A DNA stretch of 7,949 bases. Origin: Bacillota bacterium (GTDB taxonomy: Bacteria > Bacillota > Clostridia > Christensenellales > CAG-138). The notes beneath the pieces were generated by a model. It did no database searches. It was not told the origin of the DNA and was given only the letters and a program-made list of their open reading frames with translations. Position 1 is the first letter of the stretch, and each line of letters opens with the position of its first letter. The stretch is taken from assembly GCA_023458615.1 (NCBI GenBank), contig JAEWYV010000016.1, positions 1 through 7,949 of the forward strand, read 5' to 3'. Both the position numbers and the translations under genes were made by a program. This document shows, in pieces, positions 1-5,982 of this stretch.

Positions 1-6
1 CCTCCC
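1..6 (-). promoter_or_regulatory. Shine-Dalgarno for the gene after sdaAB (probably sdaAA)
   Basis: Read on the minus strand, GGGAGG follows directly after the TAA stop of sdaAB and then the window ends. This is a strong ribosome binding site with no start codon left in view, so another gene on the same strand must begin within about 5-10 nt beyond the edge. In Firmicutes with the two-subunit enzyme, the beta-subunit gene is usually followed by the alpha-subunit gene sdaAA. That identity is inferred from family knowledge, not seen. Confidence 0.6.
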
Positions 7-669
7 TTACACCACAAAGAGTTTGTTAATTCCGTCGCACAGGCGCAGAATCATGCTCTGCATGTCCGGCGTCACGGGCTGATCCGTCTCGATGGTCATG
101 TAGGCGTCCTCGCCCTTTCCATGCCGGAATACTCGCATAAACGCGATGTTCACGTTTAACTGTGCCAGCACATGCGAAACCTCGGCAATAACGCCCGGCT
201 GATCATTGTGCTGAATGATCAGCGTCGGGTACTCGCCTGAGAATTCGACCGCAAGCCCGTTGATCTCCGATATGCGTATATTACCGCCGCCAACCGATTC
301 GCCAACCACGTCCGTAATCTGCCCGTCCGATCCGGTAATTACAATTCTTGCAGTGTTCGGGTGCTTCTGCGGCTCGTCCGAAAATTCAACAGAGACGAGA
401 ACCCCCTGTTCTCTGGCGACCGAGAAGGCCTCTTTGATGCGAGGGTCATCCGGATCCATGCCAAGTGCGCCCGCAACGAGCGCCTTGTCGGTTCCGTGCC
501 CCTTGCCTGTTTCGGAGAAGGAGCCATAGAGCGTAAACGCTGCCTCTGCCACATCTTCTCCAGCGATTTTTCGCGCAATATGCGCGAGGCGAACCGCCCC
601 CGCTGTATGGGAGCTAGAAGGTCCCGTCATACGCGGGCCAATGATATCAAATACCGAAAAATCTTCCAT
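7..669 (-). CDS. sdaAB: L-serine dehydratase, iron-sulfur-dependent, beta subunit
   Basis: This 220-residue protein is the beta subunit of the [4Fe-4S] L-serine dehydratase, which deaminates L-serine to pyruvate and ammonia in the cytoplasm. The N-terminal domain carries the family motif PSSSHT (residues 17-22) and a second glycine-rich block, GSFSETGKGHGTD (49-61). Residues about 147-220 form an ACT domain, including a D-Q-P-G-V-I-A-E stretch, of the kind that binds amino acids or mediates subunit contacts. The length is normal for a separate beta subunit. The cluster-binding cysteines belong to the alpha subunit, whose gene probably starts just past the window edge. The chosen ATG has a GGAG 12 nt upstream (682-685), which is rather far. 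An out-of-frame ATG at 677-679 lies only 2 nt from that GGAG, and no better in-frame start is visible. The gene follows the SRP RNA terminator and may have its own weak promoter. Confidence 0.93.
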   Translation of the reverse strand: MEDFSVFDIIGPRMTGPSSSHTAGAVRLAHIARKIAGEDVAEAAFTLYGSFSETGKGHGTDKALVAGALGMDPDDPRIKEAFSVAREQGVLVSVEFSDEPQKHPNTARIVITGSDGQITDVVGESVGGGNIRISEINGLAVEFSGEYPTLIIQHNDQPGVIAEVSHVLAQLNVNIAFMRVFRHGKGEDAYMTIETDQPVTPDMQSMILRLCDGINKLFVV

Positions 670-704
670 CTTTTTGCATCGCTCCAGTTATTTCGATAGA
701 CCTT

Positions 705-732
705 ATTGTAATTCTTGCGGTGTAAAACAATC
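705..732 (-). promoter_or_regulatory. weak candidate promoter for sdaAB
   Basis: A TACAAT hexamer (705-710, minus strand) lies about 36 nt upstream of the sdaAB start codon and just after the SRP RNA terminator. At a 16-nt spacing the -35 position reads GATTGT, a poor match, and it falls inside the terminator stem. Transcription of sdaAB must start here or come from SRP RNA readthrough, which supports the call. The hexamer match alone is weak evidence. Confidence 0.35.
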
Positions 733-754
733 GGCGCGGGATAACCCGCGCCGA
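725..754 (-). terminator. intrinsic terminator of the SRP RNA
   Basis: A perfect 10-bp G+C-rich stem pairs 731-740 with 745-754 around a 4-nt loop. On the minus strand it is followed at once by TTGTTTT (730-724). It lies about 12 nt beyond the predicted mature 3' end of the SRP RNA, as expected for a short precursor tail, and separates this RNA from sdaAB. Confidence 0.92.
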
Positions 755-765
755 CGGAAGGAATT

Positions 766-1035
766 GCCGCGCACCCATTCTTTGACAAACACGTCTCCGG
801 GCGACGCTCCGACAGGTTGCTCCTTTCAGGCTACTCCGCGGCACATCGCGTATTCCGCTGAATGCTGCTTCCGTCAGGACCTGACATGGTTCACGGCCTG
901 CGATTGCACGGGACCCGACGCTCAACGCCCCTTATCGGGATCTGACCCCACAGACGCTTGCCGGGGAACGGGATTTCCACCCTGCTATAGCGGATTGCAG
1001 GTACAGGGCACCGCTAACTCCCCGCTTAGCGCGGC
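766..1035 (-). ncRNA. ffs: signal recognition particle RNA, large bacterial (Alu-domain) type
   Basis: This is the RNA scaffold of the signal recognition particle, which works with Ffh to target nascent membrane and secreted proteins. On the minus strand the conserved helix 8 block reads GTCAGGTCCTGACGGAAGCAGC (about 864-885), containing the Ffh-binding internal loops and a GGAA-type tetraloop region. The 5' part (979-1035) contains the Alu-domain sequence with GGTGCCCTGTACCTGCAATC, close to what I recall of the Bacillus subtilis scRNA. The ends are complementary: GCCGCGC (1029-1035) pairs with GCGCGGC (766-772), which sets a mature length near 270 nt, like Bacillus and unlike the roughly 114-nt 4.5S RNA of E. 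coli. A promoter lies just upstream and a terminator just downstream. The exact mature ends are inferred from this pairing. Open reading frames through the region are spurious. Confidence 0.96.
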
Positions 1036-1053
1036 AAACTGATTTACTTGATC

Positions 1054-1082
1054 ATTGTATCATGGAACGTTAGCGAAAGCAA
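1054..1082 (-). promoter_or_regulatory. sigma-A-type promoter of the SRP RNA
   Basis: On the minus strand a -35 TTGCTT (1077-1082) is followed by a 17-nt spacer and a -10 TACAAT (1054-1059). The -10 is preceded by TG one base upstream, giving the extended form TGATACAAT. The expected start is near 1046-1048, about 12 nt before the mature 5' end at 1035, so a short 5' leader would be removed during maturation. The position and hexamer quality fit a constitutive housekeeping RNA promoter. Confidence 0.8.
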
Positions 1083-1111
1083 AATCATTTTTAGGCAATC
1101 GCATGAATGCA

Positions 1112-1128
1112 TTGCAAACAAGTTGCAA
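1112..1128. repeat. paired TTGCAA palindromes upstream of the SRP RNA promoter
   Basis: Two copies of the self-complementary hexamer TTGCAA (1112-1117 and 1123-1128) are separated by 5 nt, so they repeat every 11 bp, about one helical turn. They lie about 30-45 bp upstream of the SRP RNA -35 box and just past the end of the queG-like gene. They could be a protein-binding site, part of a weak hairpin, or chance. Confidence 0.3.
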
Positions 1129-1137
1129 CAAGCTATA

Positions 1138-2043
1138 CTAGCGCAAATGCTCCAGCGCATATTGCGCCGCAACGCGCACGCCTTTCCGCTCATCCGACAA
1201 TAAAAGTTCTATCAATGGAATCAAATCACGCCTGTCTTGATGTGCGGCAACAACACAGGCATGCTGAATGATGCGTCCGTTTTTGTTGAGATTTTTGCCG
1301 ACAATCTCCAGCACGGGCTTCACGTTTCCTTTGAGCAACTCTTCCAGAAGAAACACATCCGGCATTTCTGCAATAGGCTCTATGCCCGTATTATACGGGC
1401 AGATTCGCTGGCAGAGTTCGCAGCCGAGCACGCAGGTAAGCGAATCCATGACCCATTGTTCCATCGGATCGCCGCTCATATAGGCGCGCGCGCATTTTTG
1501 AAAGTCATACCCGCTGGAGCCAATAGCGCAACTCGGACAGATTTTCTCGCAAGCGTGGCATTGATCGCATTTGACCTCGACAGGTTTTCGCGCAGGGGTA
1601 TACTTTACATCCGGTATGTCTGCCAGGATTGCGCTGACCGAGTATCGTGTGCCATACCCCGGAATGTAGGTAAGGCCATTTTTTAGCATGGTTCCGATTC
1701 CATTTCGGGTGAGCAGTTCCCGAATGGGCAACTCTCCCCGTTCGCTGCGAATCCTATGCGTTTTGAGTGTCTTCATCACAGCGCCTGCCGCGTGATAGGC
1801 CGCATTGCTGGAAGGGTAATTACCCGAGACCGGGATATCATCGGAATAGGGCCGATACGGCTTGATCATCGTGATCACCGCATTTGCCCAGGGCGTATCC
1901 TTTTGAATATCTATCGTAAGTTCTCGCGCGGCCGAGTGCAAAGAACCGTTTCCCAGACGCTCGGCATAATGAACAAACGGCTCGGTTGAGAGTATATAGC
2001 AGTCCGCAAAACCGGCAGATTGCGCGATTTCTAGAAAATCCAT
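1138..2043 (-). CDS. QueG-like double [4Fe-4S] protein with HEAT-like tail
   Basis: This 301-residue protein resembles epoxyqueuosine reductase, the cobalamin and iron-sulfur enzyme of the last step of tRNA queuosine synthesis. It has two ferredoxin-like motifs: C159-x2-C162-x2-C165-x3-C169-P, and C184 with C208-x2-C211-x3-C215-P; C172 and C204 are additional cysteines. The last 60 or so residues look like one or two HEAT-type helical repeats, as in QueG. The R-N-G-I-G-T-M block (113-119) matches the QueG A-G-L-G-W-I-G region, but the preceding segment (G-E-L-P-I-R-E, 103-109) lacks the conserved catalytic Asp of true QueG. The protein is also shorter than the usual 350-390 residues. It may therefore be a QueG relative with another role. 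An ATG at 2083-2085 would give 315 residues, but it overlaps the terminator and lacks a ribosome site; the ATG at 2043 has GAGGTG (2048-2053). The gene is monocistronic by context. Confidence 0.8.
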   Translation of the reverse strand: MDFLEIAQSAGFADCYILSTEPFVHYAERLGNGSLHSAARELTIDIQKDTPWANAVITMIKPYRPYSDDIPVSGNYPSSNAAYHAAGAVMKTLKTHRIRSERGELPIRELLTRNGIGTMLKNGLTYIPGYGTRYSVSAILADIPDVKYTPARKPVEVKCDQCHACEKICPSCAIGSSGYDFQKCARAYMSGDPMEQWVMDSLTCVLGCELCQRICPYNTGIEPIAEMPDVFLLEELLKGNVKPVLEIVGKNLNKNGRIIQHACVVAAHQDRRDLIPLIELLLSDERKGVRVAAQYALEHLR

Positions 2044-2047
2044 ATGA

Positions 2048-2053
2048 CACCTC
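2048..2053 (-). promoter_or_regulatory. ribosome binding site fixing the queG-like start
   Basis: GAGGTG on the minus strand, with its GAGG core 6 nt from the ATG at 2041-2043, supports that start over the upstream in-frame ATG at 2083-2085. The upstream ATG lies before the predicted transcription start. Confidence 0.75.
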
Positions 2054-2056
2054 AAT

Positions 2057-2094
2057 AAAAAAATCTCAATGCGATTATAACACATTGAGATTTT
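2057..2094 (-). terminator. intrinsic terminator at the end of the ATPase operon
   Basis: Positions 2060-2071 and 2083-2094 form a perfect 12-bp inverted repeat with an 11-nt loop. On the minus strand the 3' arm runs into seven T residues (2057-2063). The hairpin starts 23 nt after the atpD stop codon, so it closes the ATPase transcript. The stem is A+T-rich for a terminator. The plus strand also shows TTTT after the stem, but no gene there would use it. Confidence 0.82.
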
Positions 2095-2103
2095 ATATGT
2101 GAA
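2074..2103 (-). promoter_or_regulatory. strong promoter of the queG-like gene, overlapping the terminator
   Basis: On the minus strand TTCACA (2098-2103, five of six bases matching the -35 consensus) is separated by 18 nt from a perfect TATAAT (2074-2079). The extended -10 element TGT (2080-2082) precedes it. The -10 sits in the loop of the upstream terminator hairpin, and the predicted start (about 2066-2068) falls in its 3' arm. The leader to the ATG is about 24 nt and contains the ribosome site. Confidence 0.78.
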
Positions 2104-2116
2104 TGTCTATGATTGT

Positions 2117-2749
2117 TTAAGATTTCTCCTGCTGGAGCATCTCCTTTGTCTTCATCAATCGAGTGAGATTTCCGCGCTCGTTCTCATCCAGCTTCATTTG
2201 AATCCTACGTATGGTTTCCGTAATCTGAGGAATCATGACGTACTCCAGCGCATTGACTCTGCGGCGCGTCTTCTCAATTTCATCTGCAAGCCTGCCGCAG
2301 GCCTTCTCAATCTCCGCAAGCTGCACCAAAAGGGGCAAAACCTCCGCCAGCAGCTGTACCGAAAGGTCCAGGTCTGCGCTGGTCGTTGCAAAACCATAGG
2401 GATAGGTAAATCCCTCTTGCGCTTCGATTGAGATTTTCGGCACCTGAATGGAGAGCACCTGCTGCGTTCCGGCAACGACCTCCGCCGCGCGCGCAGGATA
2501 CATTAGCGCTTCCTCAATCTCCGCGCTGCTCATGGAGGCGCGCGCCAACACAAAGCTCTTCATTGCGCGGGAGAGTTTTTCCTCTACTTCGGCGCGCAAC
2601 GCTTTGTTTTGTCTGGCGTATTCGATGAAGCGACGGACGAGCTCATCCCGCTTGTCTTTCATCATTTTATGCCCGCGAACAGCAACCTTTTTGCGTTTTT
2701 TAAGGTTGCTGAGTTCCATACGGGTTGGTTTTACCTGGATCGCCGCCAT
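2117..2749 (-). CDS. atpD: V/A-type ATP synthase subunit D (central shaft)
   Basis: Subunit D is the long coiled-coil core of the central rotor shaft. It turns inside the A3B3 head and couples ATP chemistry to the membrane ring. The protein has 210 residues, normal for the family. It opens with the family signature around PTRMELSNLKKR (residues 8-19), then V-A-V-R-G-H-K and K-D-K-R-D-E-L. Two long helical segments at the N and C termini (about 10-75 and 130-205) should form the antiparallel coiled coil, with a short globular part between. The start has AAGGAGG (2758-2764) 8 nt upstream, lying inside the 3' end of atpB, and the two genes are 3 nt apart. It is the last gene of the operon, followed 23 nt later by a terminator. 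Confidence 0.96.
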   Translation of the reverse strand: MAAIQVKPTRMELSNLKKRKKVAVRGHKMMKDKRDELVRRFIEYARQNKALRAEVEEKLSRAMKSFVLARASMSSAEIEEALMYPARAAEVVAGTQQVLSIQVPKISIEAQEGFTYPYGFATTSADLDLSVQLLAEVLPLLVQLAEIEKACGRLADEIEKTRRRVNALEYVMIPQITETIRRIQMKLDENERGNLTRLMKTKEMLQQEKS

Positions 2750-2752
2750 CGG

Positions 2753-4129
2753 CTACGCCTCCTTAGGGTAGTATTTCTCGATGTATGCGTCCTTGATGCG
2801 CTTGAGCTCGGACTTTGGCAGAATACCGAGCAGCTTCCAACCGAGATTGAGCGTCTCCTCAATCGTGCGGTTAGAATAATACCCCTGCGAAACATATTCC
2901 GCTTCAAAAGCATCTGCAAACTTCGCGTAGAGTTTGTCTACATCGCTCAGCGCTGCATCGCCGAGAATGACGGCGAGCTCTTTTGCGTCCTTTCCGCGTG
3001 AATACGCCGAGAAGAGCTGGTTCATCGTGTCAGCATGATCCTCGCGCGTCTTCCCTTTGCCAATACCCTTGTCCTTCAGGCGCGAGAGCGACGGAAGCAC
3101 GTTGATCGGCGGGGTTAAGCCCTTACGGTTGAGTTCGCGGGAGAGTATGATCTGCCCCTCTGTGATGTATCCCGTCAAGTCGGGAATCGGATGCGTGACG
3201 TCATCTTCCGGCATGGAGAGAATCGGGATCATCGTAATGGAGCCCGCATTGCCGCGGATTCTGCCCGCTCTTTCATACATGCTCGCAAGGTCGGTATACA
3301 GATAGCCCGGATAACCGCGGCGACCGGGAACCTCTTTGCGCGCAGCGGAAACCTCGCGCAGCGCCTCTGCATAGTTCGTAATGTCTGTTATGATGACGAG
3401 CACATGCATGCCCAGCTCGTAGGCCAGATACTCCGCGGCGGTGATCGCCATACGCGGGGTTGCAATGCGCTCGATGGCCGGATCGTTCGCAAGGTTGATG
3501 AACGTAACCGTTTTCTCAATTGCGCCGGTCTTTCGAAAATCGCTGATAAAGAAGTCGGATTCTTCAAATGTGATACCCACGGCTGCGAACACAACCGCGA
3601 ATTTCTCGTCCGAACCAAGCACCTTCGCCTGACGCGCAATCTGTGCGGCGAGGTTGGCATGCGGCAGGCCGGAACCGGAGAACACCGGCAGCTTTTGTCC
3701 GCGCACGAGCGTATTCAATCCGTCGATGGCGGAAATACCGGTCTGAATGAACTCGCTCGGATAGTCGCGCGCGGCGGGGTTCATCGGCGTACCGTTGATG
3801 TTCAGGTGTTTCTCAGCAATCAGAGCAGGACCTTTGTCGATGGGTTTGCCCATGCCGTCGAAAATGCGTCCCAACATATCGGGCGCAACATCCAGCTCGA
3901 TTGACTTGCCCAGAAAGCGCGCCTTTGAGGTGCTGATTTGCAAGCCCTGCGATCCCTCAAATAGCTGCACCAGCGCCTTATCGCGATCGATTTCAAGAAC
4001 ACGTCCGCGGCGGATGGTTCCATCGTGCTGTTGAATCTCTACCAGCTCATCATACTTAACGCCTTCCACCTGCTCAACAAGCATCAGCGGGCCAACGACC
4101 TCGCGAATGGTTTTATACTCTTTACGCAT
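2753..4129 (-). CDS. atpB: V/A-type ATP synthase subunit B (non-catalytic head subunit)
   Basis: Subunit B alternates with subunit A in the hexameric head and completes the catalytic nucleotide site at the interface. The protein has 458 residues, typical for bacterial and archaeal B subunits. The position of the Walker A loop reads SGSGLPHA (151-158), the degenerate form that marks B rather than A. The P-S-L-S-R motif ends at R350, which corresponds to the arginine finger described for Enterococcus hirae NtpB. Other conserved blocks are the R-G-Y-P-G-Y-L-Y-T-D-L region (271-281) and P-I-P-D-L-T-G-Y-I-T-E-G (314-325). The start codon overlaps the atpA stop by 8 nt and is preceded by AAGGGGGC, so B is likely translated by coupling to A, which suits their 1:1 use. 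Confidence 0.98.
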   Translation of the reverse strand: MRKEYKTIREVVGPLMLVEQVEGVKYDELVEIQQHDGTIRRGRVLEIDRDKALVQLFEGSQGLQISTSKARFLGKSIELDVAPDMLGRIFDGMGKPIDKGPALIAEKHLNINGTPMNPAARDYPSEFIQTGISAIDGLNTLVRGQKLPVFSGSGLPHANLAAQIARQAKVLGSDEKFAVVFAAVGITFEESDFFISDFRKTGAIEKTVTFINLANDPAIERIATPRMAITAAEYLAYELGMHVLVIITDITNYAEALREVSAARKEVPGRRGYPGYLYTDLASMYERAGRIRGNAGSITMIPILSMPEDDVTHPIPDLTGYITEGQIILSRELNRKGLTPPINVLPSLSRLKDKGIGKGKTREDHADTMNQLFSAYSRGKDAKELAVILGDAALSDVDKLYAKFADAFEAEYVSQGYYSNRTIEETLNLGWKLLGILPKSELKRIKDAYIEKYYPKEA

Positions 4130-5894
4130 GCTGTTCGCCCCCTTCCGTCAGAGTGCGGATCTGGTTGTTCAGCTCAAGTAAAATCGCGTCATATTGCGCT
4201 TGGACTTCGTCCTCCGGCACATACTTCAGTCGTCCAATCTTCTCGCGGACGGGGAGCTTGACCAGTTTGCTAAACGGTGCGTCCTCTTGCAGCGCGACCA
4301 AGCTCTTCTCATAGAAGGTATGAATTGCTTTAAGCAGCAGATACTGTTTTTTCGGTGAAGAGTACGTATCTACTTCATGGAACGCGTTTTGATGCAGATA
4401 GTCCTCGCGGATACTACGTGTGCATTCCAGCGTTAATCGATCGCGGAACGAAAGCGCATCGATACCGACGAGGCGAACAATTTCGTCCAGCTCGCTCTCT
4501 TCCTGTAGCAGCGCCATCGTTCTCAAAACCAACGCCGACCAGTCCGGCGAAACATTCTGATTGAACCAGCCCTCGAGACGATCGAGATAGAGCGAGTAGC
4601 TCTGTAGCCAATCGATTGCCGGAAAATGTCGCGCATAAGCCAGTTTGCTGCTCAAACCCCAGAAGACTTTTACAATTCGTAACGTCGCCTGCGAAACCGG
4701 CTCGGAGATATCACCGCCCGGAGGAGAAACGGCACCAATGGCGGAAACCGCGCCTTCGCGCCCTTCGCTACCGAGTGCTTTCACCGCGCCTGCTCGCTCA
4801 TAAAACTCAGCCAGTCGGCTGGAAAGATAAGCGGGGTACCCTTCCTCACCAGGCATTTCTTCGAGACGACCGCTCATTTCTCGCAGCGCCTCCGCCCAGC
4901 GAGAGGTGGAATCCGCCATGATGGCAACCTTATAACCCATATCGCGGAAATATTCCGCAATCGTGATGCCCGTGTAGATCGATGCTTCGCGCGCGGCAAC
5001 CGGCATGTCCGAGGTGTTCGCAATCAGTACCGTACGCTTCATCAATGAAAGTCCTGTGCGCGGGTCTTTCAGCTCCGGAAACTCCATGAGCACGTCCGTC
5101 ATCTCGTTTCCGCGTTCTCCGCAACCAACATAGACGATAATATCCGCCTCCGCCCATTTTGCGAGCTGATGTTGAACCACCGTCTTGCCGCTGCCAAATG
5201 GTCCCGGAACGGCAGCCGTACCGCCTTTTGCAATTGGAAAGAGCGTATCAACGACGCGTTGTCCCGTGATCATCGGCTCTGTTGGCGCGATTTTCTCTGC
5301 ATATGGACGTCCCTTGCGAACAGGCCACTTTTGCAGCATCGGCAGCTCGACAACGGACCCGTCCGCTTTTTCAATCTTCGCAATCGGGGTGACGATATTT
5401 GCCTCACCCTCAAAAATCCAAGCCAGCTTACCGGAAACCTGCGGAGGAACCATCACGCGATGGAGCACCGCCTCAGTTTCCTGTACCGTTCCGAGGATAT
5501 CGCCACCTACGAGCTGGTCGCCCACCTTCGCAACAGGCGAGAACGCCCAAAGTTTCTCGTGATTGAGCGAATCCACCATGATGCCGCGGGTGATGCGATC
5601 GCCCGCACGCTCCCGGATCAGATTCAGCGGTCGCTGAATACCATCGTAGATGGACTCAATCAACCCGGGGGCAAGCTCAACAGACAGCGGTGCGCCCGTG
5701 GTTTCCACGGGTTCGCCCGGGCCAATGCCGCCCGTCTCCTCATATACCTGTATGGATGCCTGATCGCCGCGCAGTTCAATAACTTCGCCGATCAGATGTT
5801 TTTCGGAAACGCGGACGACGTCATACATCTGCACATCTGCCATGCCGGCGGCTACGATGAGAGGCCCCGAAACCTTGATGATCGTTCCTTGCAT
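4122..5894 (-). CDS. atpA: V/A-type ATP synthase subunit A (catalytic)
   Basis: Subunit A is the catalytic ATPase subunit of the head. It has 590 residues, the usual size. An N-terminal beta-barrel (about 1-70) begins with the family sequence I-I-K-V-S-G-P-L. The insertion called the non-homologous region, which sets A apart from F-type beta, lies at about 110-190. The Walker A loop GPFGSGKT is at 231-238. The catalytic glutamate lies in G-C-G-E-R-G-N-E (E260), and Walker B leads into A-D-S-T-S-R-W (327-333). The stretch G-A-V-S-P-P-G-G-D follows further on, and the C-terminal third is the helical domain. No key residue is missing, so the enzyme should be active. The ATG has a modest AAAGGGC about 7 nt upstream. 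The gap to atpF is 88 nt, unusual for this tight operon. Confidence 0.98.
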   Translation of the reverse strand: MQGTIIKVSGPLIVAAGMADVQMYDVVRVSEKHLIGEVIELRGDQASIQVYEETGGIGPGEPVETTGAPLSVELAPGLIESIYDGIQRPLNLIRERAGDRITRGIMVDSLNHEKLWAFSPVAKVGDQLVGGDILGTVQETEAVLHRVMVPPQVSGKLAWIFEGEANIVTPIAKIEKADGSVVELPMLQKWPVRKGRPYAEKIAPTEPMITGQRVVDTLFPIAKGGTAAVPGPFGSGKTVVQHQLAKWAEADIIVYVGCGERGNEMTDVLMEFPELKDPRTGLSLMKRTVLIANTSDMPVAAREASIYTGITIAEYFRDMGYKVAIMADSTSRWAEALREMSGRLEEMPGEEGYPAYLSSRLAEFYERAGAVKALGSEGREGAVSAIGAVSPPGGDISEPVSQATLRIVKVFWGLSSKLAYARHFPAIDWLQSYSLYLDRLEGWFNQNVSPDWSALVLRTMALLQEESELDEIVRLVGIDALSFRDRLTLECTRSIREDYLHQNAFHEVDTYSSPKKQYLLLKAIHTFYEKSLVALQEDAPFSKLVKLPVREKIGRLKYVPEDEVQAQYDAILLELNNQIRTLTEGGEQHA

Positions 5895-5895
5895 G

Positions 5896-5961
5896 CTATT
5901 TGCCCTTTCGAAATCGTAAAAAATGTTTACGGTTATCTTTTTGCGCCTCCAAGAATTTCAT
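5896..5961 (-). CDS. possible 21-residue leader ORF before atpA
   Basis: An ATG at 5959-5961 opens a 21-codon frame that ends in TAG one base before the atpA start codon. The predicted peptide is very basic (K, R and H make up about 9 of 21 residues) and resembles nothing I recognise. It has no good ribosome binding site, and an in-frame TAA lies two codons upstream. Its position would allow translational coupling with atpA. It may equally be a chance frame in the 88-nt spacer between atpF and atpA. Confidence 0.22.
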   Translation of the reverse strand: MKFLEAQKDNRKHFLRFRKGK

Positions 5962-5982
5962 CCGTTAGCGCTTTGTTTCTTT

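Noticed and set aside
641..1042. Open frames of 92-133 codons on both strands across the SRP RNA and its terminator
   Set aside because: The stretch is fully explained by the SRP RNA, its promoter and its terminator; the translations show no domain and no ribosome site.
1095..1115. Imperfect hairpin after the queG-like gene as a possible terminator
   Set aside because: The stem has a bulged base and a small loop, and on the minus strand it is followed by CCTAAAAATG rather than a T-run. The end of the queG-like transcript remains unassigned.
1486..1494. Short GC-alternating run (GCGCGCGCGC-like)
   Set aside because: It lies within the coding sequence of the queG-like gene, encodes Ala/Arg residues, and is too short to count as a repeat element.
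3191..3904. Long plus-strand frame (237 codons) opposite atpB
   Set aside because: It is antisense to a highly conserved subunit, has no recognisable motif, and arises from the codon bias of atpB.
5896..5982. Frameshifted C-terminal extension of atpF running into the spacer
   Set aside because: AtpF already ends at the usual family position after V-G-M-D-I-L, and its length of 105 residues is normal, so no missing tail needs explaining.
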